Assembly: GCA_900119535.1 (NCBI GenBank)
Contig: FPJT01000002.1
Location: forward strand, 307,007-371,006
From: Ruminococcus sp. XPD3002
Lineage (GTDB): Bacteria; Bacillota; Clostridia; Oscillospirales; Ruminococcaceae
Direction: 5' to 3'
Length of the DNA stretch: 64,000 nucleotides
The translations under genes and the position numbers were made by a program. This document shows positions 17,552 through 26,734 of the stretch, piece after piece (position 1 is the first letter of the stretch; each line of letters begins with the position of its first letter). The notes beneath the pieces were generated by a model. The model was not told where the DNA came from. It saw nothing but the letters and a program-made list of their open reading frames with translations, and searched no databases.

Positions 17552-20371
17552 ATGGCTAACGGAACGACCGGCAAGACTCAAAGCAACGCTTCCTCAGAAG
17601 GATTAAAGAAATTCAGGAACAGCTGGCTTGGCAGACTTATGTATGACAAGGGCGTTTTCTATTTCATTCTTTCATTCATAATACCATCGGCAATAATGTG
17701 TTACGGCTTCGCAAAGGCGGAGATATATCCCCACGGAAACAATCAGTTCCTCGTTGTGGACCTCTGGCATCAGTACTATCCGTTTTTCAGGGTAGTAAGG
17801 GAAAAGCTCCTTACAGGCGGTTCCTTTATGTACTCGTGGCAGAACGGTATGGGCACCAACTTCCTCTCGCTCATATCCTACTATGCAGCAAGTCCGCTGA
17901 ACTGGCTTTCTGTATTTGTGGATGAGAAATATACCCGTGAAGCGCTGATGTATATACTCGTAGCCAAGATAGGCTTCTGCAGTGCGTTTTTCAGCTGCTT
18001 CCTGAGATATACCTACAACCGCAAGGACCTTTCTATCGTAGTATTTTCGTCGATGTTCGCACTTTGCAGCTATATGCTCGGATACTACTGGAACGTAATG
18101 TGGTTCGATACCATTGCACTCTTCCCGCTGGTTATGACGGGAGTTGTAGCGATGTGCCGTGAAGGCAAGTGGAAGCTCTATACCATATCACTCGCACTTT
18201 CGCTTATATCCAATTACTATATCGGCTATTTCACATGCCTTTTCACTGTACTGATGTTCGGTGCAGCTATAATAATCGAGGGAAAGGGCATAAAGGACTT
18301 CTTTGTGAAGCTGTTCCTTATAATACGTTCATCCCTTATCGCCGCAGGTCTCGGAGGATTCATTCTTCTCCCTGCGTATCTTGCACTTCAGCTCACTTAC
18401 AGTGCTACAAACTACTTCCCGAAGGATATTTCATGGTACGAGAAGTGGACGGATATATTCGCTAATATGCTTTCGTACAGCGAGCCTGCTATGAAGGAAG
18501 GACTTCCGAACTTCGCCTGCGGTATGCTGGCTGTGGTTATGATAGGCGTTTTCCTGCTTTCTACAGGCATAAAGATACGCGAGAAGATATTCATGACGCT
18601 CATGCTCGCATTCATTGCTGTAAGCTGTAACATGAACAAGCTCAATTTCATCTGGCACGGTTTCCACGTTACAAACCAGATACCCTACAGATTTGCATTT
18701 ATATTCTGCTTTATACTCGTTGCCGCAGCTTACAGGGGATACGAGGTCATAAGCAGAAAGGGAATAAAGATATACCACATCATTGCACTTCTTCTCGGAC
18801 CTGCTGCGGTATTCTACCTTAACTACCGCAAGCTCGGAGATGAATTCAAGATAGAGGGAGCTATAAAGAGCTCCATGATAATAACTGCGGCATACATCCT
18901 TATAATAGTTGCTGCAAAGATATTCCCATTCAAGGACATGAAGGCAAGAAGAAGCGTTATGAACGTATGCCTTGCAGCCGCTGTTGTATGCGAGCTTTCA
19001 AGCAATGCTGTCATCGGTGTAAAGACAGTCGGAAGCTCCGACAGACCTTCCTATCCTACACGCTATGATGAGGTAAGAGAGCTTCTTGATGATGCAAAGT
19101 CCAAGGAATCCGACCTTTTCTACCGCAGTGAGATGACAGGCACGTATACCCTTAACGACAGCTCAACTTACGGCTATTACGGAGTTTCGCAGTTCTCTTC
19201 ATCTGCGATAGTTGCGGTAACACGCTACTTCCAGCGACTCGGACTCTATGGCTCTGAGGCAGGAAACAGATACTATTACAGAACTGCTCCGCCTTTCGTT
19301 AATGAGCTTCTCGGAATAAAGTATCTTATCTCCAAGAACACAATGCTCGCAACCGATGAGGACTACCTTGAATATCAGGGCGCATCGGGAGTTAGCTATA
19401 TGTATAAGAACAAGTACCCTCTTTCACTGGGATTCATGATGAACGAGGAGATACTTGATATGCCTGATGAGGCTTCTCTCAATCCGTTCGAGTATCAGAA
19501 CAAGATTACAAAGCTTGCAACAGGTACAGAACAGAACCTCTATGTGGCTCAGCCTATTGCACTGGTGGACTACGCCGATATGGAAGTTACCAAGAACAGT
19601 TACGGTGACTACAGCTATACCAAGCTCAACACCGATGTTCAGGCTAAGGGCTACTACGATTTCAACTGCTCTGATGACGGAACTCTCTACGGATACTGCA
19701 CAAACGGCGGACTTGATTTCCTGACAGTCACTTGTGATGATGAATCAGTTGAAACAAGAGTAGATGTAAAGGACTATCCGATAGTATTCCCTATGGGCAA
19801 CGGAAAGAGCGGAAGCGTCAGCCACATAACATTCATGACTGATACGGATAATGCTGTAGGACACTATAAGCTCATGGTATATGAGATGAGGAACGAAGCA
19901 TTCAATGAGATATACAGTGAGCTTGCTGATGAACAGCTTGAAATAACAGAATTCAGCGATACACGTATAAAGGGCGGTCTGAATGTAAAGAAGGACGGAG
20001 TTCTTTATCTTTCGATACCGTATGAAAAGGGCTGGACAGTCAAGGTCGACGGAAATGTCGTAGAGACCTTCCCTGTTATGAACGCTATGCTCGGTGCAAA
20101 GGTAAGCGCAGGTCAGCATGAGATAACACTGGAGTATACTCCCGACGGCTTCACTATCGGACTTGCTGTAAGCTGTGCGATGCTGGTGATGTTCATTATC
20201 CTTGCTGTATTGGATGTGCTTAAAAAGAAAAAAAGCGTTCAGACTCCCGAAACTCCTGCGGCTGAGGAAAAGCCTGCTGAAATGGAGGATGTTATGAACG
20301 ATATATCTGTTGCGGAGGTGCTTGCCGAAGATGAGAAATCTGAAGGTGATGACAGCGTATCGGGGGACTAA
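17552..20371 (+). CDS. YfhO-family multi-spanning membrane protein
   Basis: 939 residues. About a dozen membrane segments fill the N-terminal half, followed by a large extracytoplasmic domain and a last membrane helix near residue 880, then an acidic tail. The conserved N-terminal region is visible in VVDLWHQYYPFFRVVREKL and SWQNGMGTNFLSLISYYA, typical of the YfhO (PF09586) group. Members are GT-C-like and in some Firmicutes glycosylate lipoteichoic acid. That role is family knowledge, not shown here. The last 41 bases overlap truA. Confidence 0.85.
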   Translation: MANGTTGKTQSNASSEGLKKFRNSWLGRLMYDKGVFYFILSFIIPSAIMCYGFAKAEIYPHGNNQFLVVDLWHQYYPFFRVVREKLLTGGSFMYSWQNGMGTNFLSLISYYAASPLNWLSVFVDEKYTREALMYILVAKIGFCSAFFSCFLRYTYNRKDLSIVVFSSMFALCSYMLGYYWNVMWFDTIALFPLVMTGVVAMCREGKWKLYTISLALSLISNYYIGYFTCLFTVLMFGAAIIIEGKGIKDFFVKLFLIIRSSLIAAGLGGFILLPAYLALQLTYSATNYFPKDISWYEKWTDIFANMLSYSEPAMKEGLPNFACGMLAVVMIGVFLLSTGIKIREKIFMTLMLAFIAVSCNMNKLNFIWHGFHVTNQIPYRFAFIFCFILVAAAYRGYEVISRKGIKIYHIIALLLGPAAVFYLNYRKLGDEFKIEGAIKSSMIITAAYILIIVAAKIFPFKDMKARRSVMNVCLAAAVVCELSSNAVIGVKTVGSSDRPSYPTRYDEVRELLDDAKSKESDLFYRSEMTGTYTLNDSSTYGYYGVSQFSSSAIVAVTRYFQRLGLYGSEAGNRYYYRTAPPFVNELLGIKYLISKNTMLATDEDYLEYQGASGVSYMYKNKYPLSLGFMMNEEILDMPDEASLNPFEYQNKITKLATGTEQNLYVAQPIALVDYADMEVTKNSYGDYSYTKLNTDVQAKGYYDFNCSDDGTLYGYCTNGGLDFLTVTCDDESVETRVDVKDYPIVFPMGNGKSGSVSHITFMTDTDNAVGHYKLMVYEMRNEAFNEIYSELADEQLEITEFSDTRIKGGLNVKKDGVLYLSIPYEKGWTVKVDGNVVETFPVMNAMLGAKVSAGQHEITLEYTPDGFTIGLAVSCAMLVMFIILAVLDVLKKKKSVQTPETPAAEEKPAEMEDVMNDISVAEVLAEDEKSEGDDSVSGD

Positions 20372-21089
20372 TTACCACGGTTTCCAGATACAGAGCAACG
20401 CCCTGACCGTACAGGCGGTCCTCGAAAAACACGTTTCAAAGGTGCTTAACGAGCCTGTTGTTATCACAGGCTGTTCAAGGACCGATACGGGAGTTCACGC
20501 AAATAACTACTGCTTCAACGTTAAAACAGAGAGCAATATAAGTAATATCGGCTTCGTTCGGGGAGTCAACGGCGAACTGCCCGACGATATCTCGATACTA
20601 AGCTGTGAGGACGTTCCTCTCGACTTTCACGCAAGATTCGACTGCAAGGGCAAGGAGTACATCTACAAGATGCATTGCAGCGAATCAAAGGATCCGTTCT
20701 CTACTGACCTCGCTTTCCATTATCGGCGCCCATTCAGACTCGATAAGGTGAGAGAGGCGGCAAAATACATAGTTGGAACTCATGATTTTTCCAGTTTTTG
20801 TGCTGATTGCTCAAATGTTTCCACCCCGATAAGAACTATTTATTCCTTTGATATAGAAAATAGTGGGGATTCAGTGATAATGCTTGTAAAAGGCAACGGT
20901 TTTCTGTATAATATGATTAGGATAATAGTCGGCACTCTTATAGACATCAGCGAGGGCAGATTTGCTCCCGATGATATGCCTGCTATACTCGAAGCAAAAA
21001 ACAGACTTGCCGCAGGAAGGACAGCTATGGCTCACGGACTTTACCTTAACCGTGTCTTCTACAGCGAAGAGGAGCTTTCCGAAGGCTGA
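20331..21089 (+). CDS. truA: tRNA pseudouridine(38-40) synthase TruA
   Basis: 252 residues. The start at 20331 gives MRNLKVMTAYRGTNYHGFQ, the standard TruA N-terminus, and lies inside the end of the YfhO-like gene. The catalytic Asp is in GCSRTDTGVHA, and the conserved KGNGFLYNMIR is present. It makes pseudouridine in the tRNA anticodon stem. The stretch from about 20765 to 20930 is visibly AT-richer than the rest of the gene, although the frame and motifs stay intact. Confidence 0.94.
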   Translation: MRNLKVMTAYRGTNYHGFQIQSNALTVQAVLEKHVSKVLNEPVVITGCSRTDTGVHANNYCFNVKTESNISNIGFVRGVNGELPDDISILSCEDVPLDFHARFDCKGKEYIYKMHCSESKDPFSTDLAFHYRRPFRLDKVREAAKYIVGTHDFSSFCADCSNVSTPIRTIYSFDIENSGDSVIMLVKGNGFLYNMIRIIVGTLIDISEGRFAPDDMPAILEAKNRLAAGRTAMAHGLYLNRVFYSEEELSEG

Positions 21090-21129
21090 TACAGCAACTA
21101 TCACAGAAAAAAGAAAGGAGGCGGTACCT

Positions 21130-22296
21130 GTGCCGATGTATGACGCAAATGACATTATCGAGCGGAAAAACCGGGAAAAGCGAAAACGAAGGCTTATCCG
21201 CACGATCATCATAGTTATACTCCTTCTGGCCGCAGGAGCTGTCTACATAACTCAGGAGCTGTGGCTGCCGAAGCTCCGCGGACTCGGGCGTCAGGCCCAG
21301 ACTATCGTAAACGACGGCAGACTTGCCGAGGGCAACTTCCCTATAGAACTTCAGGGAAGCGGCGATTATCAGCTGAAATATACAGGGCACAGCCTTGCAT
21401 TGCTCAGCGATGCATTTGTCTATTTCTATAACGAGGACGGCGCACTTCTGAAACGCCGTCAGCATTCATATACAAACCCCGTTATCGATGCCTCAAACGG
21501 AAGGCTCCTTATCTTCGAGATAGGCGGCGATGAGGTATCGGTAGAGGACGAGACTGAGGTCATCTATCACCTTGATTTTGACAATCCTATAATGTTTGCA
21601 AGACTCAGTCCCGAGGGATATACCGCGGTTGTGACCAATTCAAAGAGCTATGACTGTGAAATATTCATCTATGACCGCAAGGGCAGCTGTATCTATCAGA
21701 GAAAGTGCGTTGAATACGTCGGGGATATATGCTTCCGTGACGGCAGCAGCGGCGGAGTTATAAGCTATGTCAATGCCGATAAAGGAACTCTTGTAACTAA
21801 GGTGCAGGATGTTGAATTCAAGGAAAACGGCGAAAAATGGACATCGACAGAGATCGATACTTTCGGTCTTGAAGTCTATGGATATGACGGAGGTGCGTTC
21901 CTCCTTGGAATGGATGCCTGCGGCTATGTTAACAATGACGGTATACTGAGTTCTTACTATGAATATGACGGCGATCTTCAGGGCGGTTCAAGCGAAAACG
22001 GACAGTCCGCAGTCATTATTAATAACGATGACAGAAGAAAGTATATCCTTGCACTCTTTGACGGCGGAGGACTTCAGCCGATCACCATAGATCTCGGTCA
22101 GCCGCTTATAGATGTAACCGTCGCCGACGGACTGGCTTATGTAATGAGTCAGGATTCTATAGTTGCATATGATTTTGATGGAGCGCTTCGTTCAACAGCG
22201 CAGATAAACGATTCCTATACAGGCTTTGTAAGAAGTCAGGAAAATATATACCTTAAAGGCAGAAATAAGATCGATAAGATAAATTACGAAAGCTGA
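21130..22296 (+). CDS. single-pass membrane protein with DUF5711-like extracellular domain
   Basis: 388 residues from the GTG at 21130, which has AAAGGAGG 8 bases upstream; an ATG two codons later is the alternative. A basic segment (residues about 14-24) precedes one membrane helix at about 25-43, so the bulk of the protein lies outside. The rest is rich in short strands with aromatic and acidic repeats, as in a beta-propeller. This resembles DUF5711 proteins of Ruminococcaceae, a recollection not checked by search. Function unknown. Confidence 0.7.
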   Translation: MPMYDANDIIERKNREKRKRRLIRTIIIVILLLAAGAVYITQELWLPKLRGLGRQAQTIVNDGRLAEGNFPIELQGSGDYQLKYTGHSLALLSDAFVYFYNEDGALLKRRQHSYTNPVIDASNGRLLIFEIGGDEVSVEDETEVIYHLDFDNPIMFARLSPEGYTAVVTNSKSYDCEIFIYDRKGSCIYQRKCVEYVGDICFRDGSSGGVISYVNADKGTLVTKVQDVEFKENGEKWTSTEIDTFGLEVYGYDGGAFLLGMDACGYVNNDGILSSYYEYDGDLQGGSSENGQSAVIINNDDRRKYILALFDGGGLQPITIDLGQPLIDVTVADGLAYVMSQDSIVAYDFDGALRSTAQINDSYTGFVRSQENIYLKGRNKIDKINYES

Positions 22297-22343
22297 TCGG
22301 ATGATCGGCAGAACGAAGGGAGGAAGCATGATGCTCGTGTATC

Positions 22344-23249
22344 ATGCAAAAAGTTATGGGAACGGAATTCTGGTGGTTTTATGATGTTATTGCTATTGCA
22401 GCAGTTCTGGTATGCATCTTTATTTCAGGTAAAAGTGGTGCGATAAAGTCGACGATAAACCTTCTTGGCTATTGTCTTGTACTTATCCTTTCATTTTCAA
22501 TAAGCGGAGTTATCTCAAACGGCATTTACGAAGGCAATATAAGAGCTACAACGATCAGAAGAATAGAAAAGCATCTTTCTGATGACTGGCTTCCTGAAAA
22601 ATCAAAGAATTATATCGATTCACTTGATTATATGGCTTCTCCTAAGGTTGAAAAGCTCAAGGATATTTTCTCCAAAGAGTGCGATTACGATGCTGAGATA
22701 TATAAGTATCTTAATAATATCAATGCAGAGAAGGTCGATGAAGAAGCTGCTTTTACGGAAAAAATGGATGAGGGCTATGCTCTAATGATAAAAGAGCTTG
22801 TAGCTTCAGAGCTTAATACGTTCACAGCCGAATCGGCAGCTGAAAAGGTCAGAAAGGATAAAGAGGGATTCTACGAGCTTATCCCGCTGCTTCAGACGGA
22901 AGATAATCCTAAGCTTGCAGCTACAGCCCTGACTGATGATTATATAGCTCCTGCTTATACGAGCATACTGAGGCTCATAACATTTGTTATAATGTTTGTT
23001 ATCCTTCTTGTAATATGGGTGCTTGCAGTAAGAGTATTCATGGGCAAGAAAGGGGAAGAAGGTGCGCTTTCAAATATAGTAGGAGGTGTCCTCGGTATAA
23101 TCAAGGGCGGAATAATCGTATTTGTTATTGCAGCAATGGTACGCCTTTCTGTAATACTCGGCAACGATGAGATGCTTTTCTTCAATTTTGATGCTATAGA
23201 TAAGACTATCATATTCAAACATCTTTATCAGATAGTACTTAAAATGTGA
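22344..23249 (+). CDS. CvpA-like membrane protein
   Basis: 301 residues. Two N-terminal helices (residues about 12-30 and 36-55) with ISGKSGAIKSTINLLGY between them resemble CvpA, the colicin V production protein family. A charged soluble stretch of about 150 residues follows, then two or more helices at the end. The best ribosome-binding site (GGGAGG) is 19 bases from this ATG, too far for comfort. The Met at codon 5 has no better site. Function is unknown for this subgroup. Confidence 0.6.
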   Translation: MQKVMGTEFWWFYDVIAIAAVLVCIFISGKSGAIKSTINLLGYCLVLILSFSISGVISNGIYEGNIRATTIRRIEKHLSDDWLPEKSKNYIDSLDYMASPKVEKLKDIFSKECDYDAEIYKYLNNINAEKVDEEAAFTEKMDEGYALMIKELVASELNTFTAESAAEKVRKDKEGFYELIPLLQTEDNPKLAATALTDDYIAPAYTSILRLITFVIMFVILLVIWVLAVRVFMGKKGEEGALSNIVGGVLGIIKGGIIVFVIAAMVRLSVILGNDEMLFFNFDAIDKTIIFKHLYQIVLKM

Positions 23250-23334
23250 CAAATTTCCATGATCCCGCATTATGCGGAGTTCGGCAGCATATGCTTCCGA
23301 AGACAACAATATATTTACAGGAGGTCATCGCCTG

Positions 23335-25650
23335 ATGATAATGTGCAGCAATTGCAAAAAAAGACCTGCGGTAGTGTTTATCACTTCCGTTCAGGGAACA
23401 GATAAAAAGAACGAGGGACTTTGTCTTTCCTGTGCGAGAGACAGGAACATCCCACAGGTAAAGGAATATATGGATAAGCTCGGCATATCCAATGAGGAGC
23501 TGGATCAGCTCTCGGATACAATGATGGGTATGCTGGACGGAGATGCCTTTGAAATGGGCGGTTCGGGACTTATGCCCGATTTCCTTTCAAATATGTTCAA
23601 CCTCGGCGGAAATGACAAGGATGAAAACAACGACGAGCCTATGGCTCCGCCTCCTCCGACTGAAAAACCGGAGAAAAGAAGTCTTTTCGGCTCCAAAAAA
23701 GACAAGAAACCGAGAGAGAGAGAACTCAAATTCCTTGGAAGCTATTGTACGAACCTTTCCAAAAAGGCTGCAAACGGTGAACTTGATAATATCATCGGCA
23801 GAGACAAAGAGATAGCAAGAGTAGTTCAGATACTCTCACGCCGTACAAAGAACAACCCCTGCCTTATAGGTGAACCGGGTGTAGGTAAGACTGCTATCGC
23901 AGAGGGCATCGCACAGAGAATAAACTCGGGCGATGTACCGTTCAACCTTACAGACAAGAAGGTTTATCTCCTTGACCTTACAGCTCTTGTTGCGGGAACT
24001 CAGTTCCGCGGACAGTTCGAGAGCCGTGTCAAGGGACTTGTGGACGAGGTAAAGCGTGAAGGAAACATCATCCTCTTTATCGACGAGGTACACAACCTTG
24101 TTGGCGCGGGAGATTCAGAGGGTTCCATGAACGCTGCTAATATCCTTAAGCCTGCCCTTTCCCGCGGAGAAGTACAGGTCATCGGTGCTACCACTTTCGG
24201 AGAGTACCGCAAATACATCGAGAAGGATTCAGCACTGGAGCGCCGTTTCCAGCCTGTGACCGTTTCCGAGCCGACAGTTGAGGAGACTGTAGACGTCCTT
24301 CTGGGAATAAAGAAATATTACGAGCAGTACCATAAGGTGCATATTTCCGATTACCTTATAAGACTCTGTGCAGTTCTTTCAGAGAGATATATCACAGACC
24401 GTTTCCTTCCCGATAAGGCGATAGACCTTCTGGACGAAGGATGCGCTCATGCATGCATACGCTCTCCCGAGATAGCCGAGTATGACAAACTGAAAAAAGA
24501 GATAAAGGTGATGGAGGAACTTGAGAAGACCATTTCTGAAGAATCCGAGCCCGATTATCAGGCTCTTGCAGAAGTAAAGGGCAAGCTCATCCATGCGAAC
24601 GAGACTCTGAACGAGCTTAAGGAAAAAGCAGAGAACGTACAGGTAATGGAAGAGGATATCACAAAGGTTGTAGAGCTCTGGACGGGTATACCTGCAAGCA
24701 AGATAGCAGAGACCGAGTTCCTTAAGATAGCTAAGCTTGAAGAGGCGCTGAAGAAGCGTGTTCTCGGTCAGGACGAAGCTGTCGGAGTTCTCACCCGTGC
24801 GATAAAGCGTACAAGAGTTCAGCTGAACAAGCGCCGCAGACCTGCATCATTCATTTTCGTAGGACCTACAGGCGTTGGTAAGACAGAACTGGTAAAGGCT
24901 CTTGCAGAGGAACTGTTTGATTCTCCCGAGCCCCTTATCCGTCTTGATATGACCGAGTATATGGAGAAGCACTCCGTTGCACGTATGATAGGTTCGCCTC
25001 CGGGATATGTAGGATACGACGAGGCAGGTCAGCTTACCGAGAAGGTACGCCGCAGACCTTATTCCGTTATCCTCTTTGACGAGATAGAAAAGGCTCATCC
25101 CGATGTAATGAATATCCTTATGCAGATACTTGATGAGGGCAAGGTCGATGATGCTCACGGCAGAACAGTCAACTTCGAGAACACCATAATATGCATGACA
25201 TCGAATGCAGGCTCAACAGACAAGAGCGTGGGAGTCGGCTTCAACCGTACAGAGAACGAGATATCAAAGGATAAGGCAATGAAGGGACTCCGCGAGTTCC
25301 TGCGTCCCGAGTTCATCAGCCGTATAGACGAGATAGTTGTGTTCAGCCAGCTCACTAAGGAGAATTTCGCAAGCATAGCTGCTCTTATGATAGACGAGAT
25401 GAAAGAACCTCTTGCAGAGAAGAAGCTTGATATCACTTACGATCAGAAGGCACTTGATCTTATAGCTGAAAAGTCCTATGGCAAGCCATATGGTGCAAGA
25501 GATATCAGACGTGTTATCCGTCAGGACGTTGAGGATAAGGTGGCAGAGCTTATAATAAACCACGTTTCAGACATAAGCTGTATCGATATCACCGCAGAAG
25601 GTGACGAGATAAAAGTTACAGGCGTTAAAAAGGAGAGTTCGGAGGAATGA
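23335..25650 (+). CDS. clpE: ClpE-type AAA+ unfoldase of the Clp protease
   Basis: 771 residues from the ATG at 23335 with AGGAGG upstream. A short N-terminal zinc finger (CSNC at the start, CLSC about 25 residues later) is characteristic of ClpE rather than ClpC, whose N-terminal repeats are missing. Two AAA+ domains follow: Walker A GEPGVGKT at residues 179-186 and GPTGVGKT at 510-517. A Val-Gly-Phe segment ([10 protein letters not shown]) can serve as the ClpP docking loop. Between the AAA+ domains there is a coiled-coil stretch at about 385-430. No CtsR operator is seen upstream. The stop overlaps the next start. Confidence 0.88.
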   Translation: MIMCSNCKKRPAVVFITSVQGTDKKNEGLCLSCARDRNIPQVKEYMDKLGISNEELDQLSDTMMGMLDGDAFEMGGSGLMPDFLSNMFNLGGNDKDENNDEPMAPPPPTEKPEKRSLFGSKKDKKPRERELKFLGSYCTNLSKKAANGELDNIIGRDKEIARVVQILSRRTKNNPCLIGEPGVGKTAIAEGIAQRINSGDVPFNLTDKKVYLLDLTALVAGTQFRGQFESRVKGLVDEVKREGNIILFIDEVHNLVGAGDSEGSMNAANILKPALSRGEVQVIGATTFGEYRKYIEKDSALERRFQPVTVSEPTVEETVDVLLGIKKYYEQYHKVHISDYLIRLCAVLSERYITDRFLPDKAIDLLDEGCAHACIRSPEIAEYDKLKKEIKVMEELEKTISEESEPDYQALAEVKGKLIHANETLNELKEKAENVQVMEEDITKVVELWTGIPASKIAETEFLKIAKLEEALKKRVLGQDEAVGVLTRAIKRTRVQLNKRRRPASFIFVGPTGVGKTELVKALAEELFDSPEPLIRLDMTEYMEKHSVARMIGSPPGYVGYDEAGQLTEKVRRRPYSVILFDEIEKAHPDVMNILMQILDEGKVDDAHGRTVNFENTIICMTSNAGSTDKSVGVGFNRTENEISKDKAMKGLREFLRPEFISRIDEIVVFSQLTKENFASIAALMIDEMKEPLAEKKLDITYDQKALDLIAEKSYGKPYGARDIRRVIRQDVEDKVAELIINHVSDISCIDITAEGDEIKVTGVKKESSEE

Positions 25651-26324
25651 GATTCAGAGCTATCTTAGTTGCTGCGGCAATAGCAGCAGTGCTGCCATCA
25701 GCAGCTTGTTCATCGGGTAAAAGCGGACTGAGTGCAGATACTGCCAATCGTTCTTCGTCATCCTCAAAGGAGGATCACGATTATCCCCTTTCCGATGAAG
25801 CAATGAAAGCGAGATTCGCTTCTATAGACGAGGTCACAGAGGGACCTCTGCTGAAGCTGAGCGACGTTACGGCAGCACCGGGTGAGACCGCAAGAGTAAC
25901 ACTCAGCGTAAGCGGTGCAGCGAATAACTGGAGCGTATGCGGATTACACATAACCTATCCGGATGTTATTGAACCTGACATGCTCGATCCAGAGAACCAT
26001 GAAGTAAAGTACACAAAGGGCGATGCATCAACGTATGCAACAGCGACCATATCCAAGACATGGGTGGATAATTATCCTCAGGAGCTTATCGACACTCACA
26101 AGGGATGCCTGTTCTTTACCGAGATATTCAACGGAAACAGCGGCGGAGACGGTGAAATAGTATCATTTGATTTCAAGATCCCTGAAAATGCCGAAAGCGG
26201 TACGGTCTATGATATAGGCATGTATTTCCTTGAAACTGATATGTTCATCAATACAGACAAGGACTACTCTTTTGAGAAGTATGCATTTGAGCATTTTTCG
26301 GGCGGAAGTATAACCGTCAAGTAA
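25647..26324 (+). CDS. lipoprotein with a cohesin-like domain
   Basis: 225 residues. The signal peptide ends at the lipobox PSAAC, so the mature protein should be lipid-anchored outside. A Ser-rich linker follows, then one domain of about 155 residues starting LLKLSDVTAAPGETARVTLSV. That pattern, the hydrophobic strands around CGLHITYPDVI, the GEIVSFDFKIPENAESGTVYDI stretch read in pieces, and the C-terminal GGSITVK strand all resemble cohesins. The family binds dockerins on plant-cell-wall enzymes. The match is by pattern only. The start overlaps the clpE stop (ATGA), so the two genes are likely co-transcribed, an odd pairing. Confidence 0.65.
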   Translation: MRFRAILVAAAIAAVLPSAACSSGKSGLSADTANRSSSSSKEDHDYPLSDEAMKARFASIDEVTEGPLLKLSDVTAAPGETARVTLSVSGAANNWSVCGLHITYPDVIEPDMLDPENHEVKYTKGDASTYATATISKTWVDNYPQELIDTHKGCLFFTEIFNGNSGGDGEIVSFDFKIPENAESGTVYDIGMYFLETDMFINTDKDYSFEKYAFEHFSGGSITVK

Positions 26325-26359
26325 TAACAGGAGGCGCAGCTTCCTTACATGTGCAAGTT

Positions 26360-26403
26360 ACGGCGGGAGCATTTCTCGGAAGTGTTCCTGCCGTGTTGTT
26401 TTA
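26360..26403 (+). terminator. terminator after the cohesin-like lipoprotein gene
   Basis: A 12-bp stem with G-T pairs (ACGGCGGGAGCA / TGTTCCTGCCGT) is followed by GTTGTTTTA. It sits 35 bases after the stop. Confidence 0.75.
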
Positions 26404-26424
26404 TCTGTAGGGCAATAAATTGTA

Positions 26425-26453
26425 TTGATTTTTCAATTGATACCTGTTATAAT
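26425..26453 (+). promoter_or_regulatory. promoter driving the structured leader before pheA
   Basis: TTGATT and TATAAT are 17 bases apart. The TATAAT is the first part of a sequence conserved with the tetR leader, see 26448-26592. Confidence 0.75.
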
Positions 26454-26592
26454 TAATGTGTACTCAGTAACCGCCTTTGGGCGGTTACTGCCCCGAACTT
26501 TGTTCGGGGAGCGCAAATTCCCTGAAATATAAAGAATTTGCGTGTCACATTTCTTTATGTCAAGCTCATTTTGCCCGAAAGGGCAAAACAAA
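26448..26592 (+). repeat. 145-bp promoter-linked multi-hairpin element, copy A (pheA leader)
   Basis: This sequence is shared, on the opposite strand, with 31958-32102. The conserved part begins exactly at the -10 hexamer TATAAT. Downstream there are four clear hairpins: CAGTAACCGCC with its complement, CCCCGAAC-TTT-GTTCGGGG, CGCAAATT with AATTTGCG around a variable loop, and TTTTGCCC-GAAA-GGGCAAAA. Differences between copies mostly keep pairing in the first stem (G-C to A-T, T-A to T-G, C-G to T-G), with one A-C mismatch. Both copies lie in the 5' leader of a gene on the same strand. It may be a regulatory RNA leader or an sRNA. No known riboswitch class recognised. Confidence 0.7.
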
Positions 26593-26633
26593 GTGCAAGA
26601 AAAACCTTTAATATCATTATTTTCTTGCACTTT
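26590..26633. repeat. inverted repeat between element A and pheA
   Basis: Perfect 14-base arms (AAAGTGCAAGAAAA and its complement) flank a 16-base loop. It starts at the end of element A. No copy of it exists beside element B. Confidence 0.85.
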
Positions 26634-26634
26634 G

Positions 26635-26683
26635 ACAACTAAAAAATGGCTTTGGAAGCTATAATAAGCCATTTTTTAGTTGT
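26635..26683. terminator. terminator-like hairpin in the pheA leader
   Basis: Perfect 18-base arms at 26635-26652 and 26666-26683 contain AAAAAATGGCTT / AAGCCATTTTTT. The T6 run in the 3' arm makes it look like a bidirectional terminator or attenuator. It would end an RNA of about 220 bases begun at the 26425 promoter, or gate entry to pheA 51 bases further on. Confidence 0.6.
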
Positions 26684-26734
26684 TGAGCAGACATTAATCA
26701 TAATGTGAAAATATATTCAGAGGAGTGCAAAACC

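Noticed and set aside
23250-23334. CtsR operator before clpE
   Set aside because: No GGTCAAA direct repeat is visible in this gap.
26560-26660. Possible leader peptide for pheA starting ATG TCA AGC
   Set aside because: It has only two Phe codons, no ribosome-binding site, and crosses the conserved hairpin; better read as non-coding leader.
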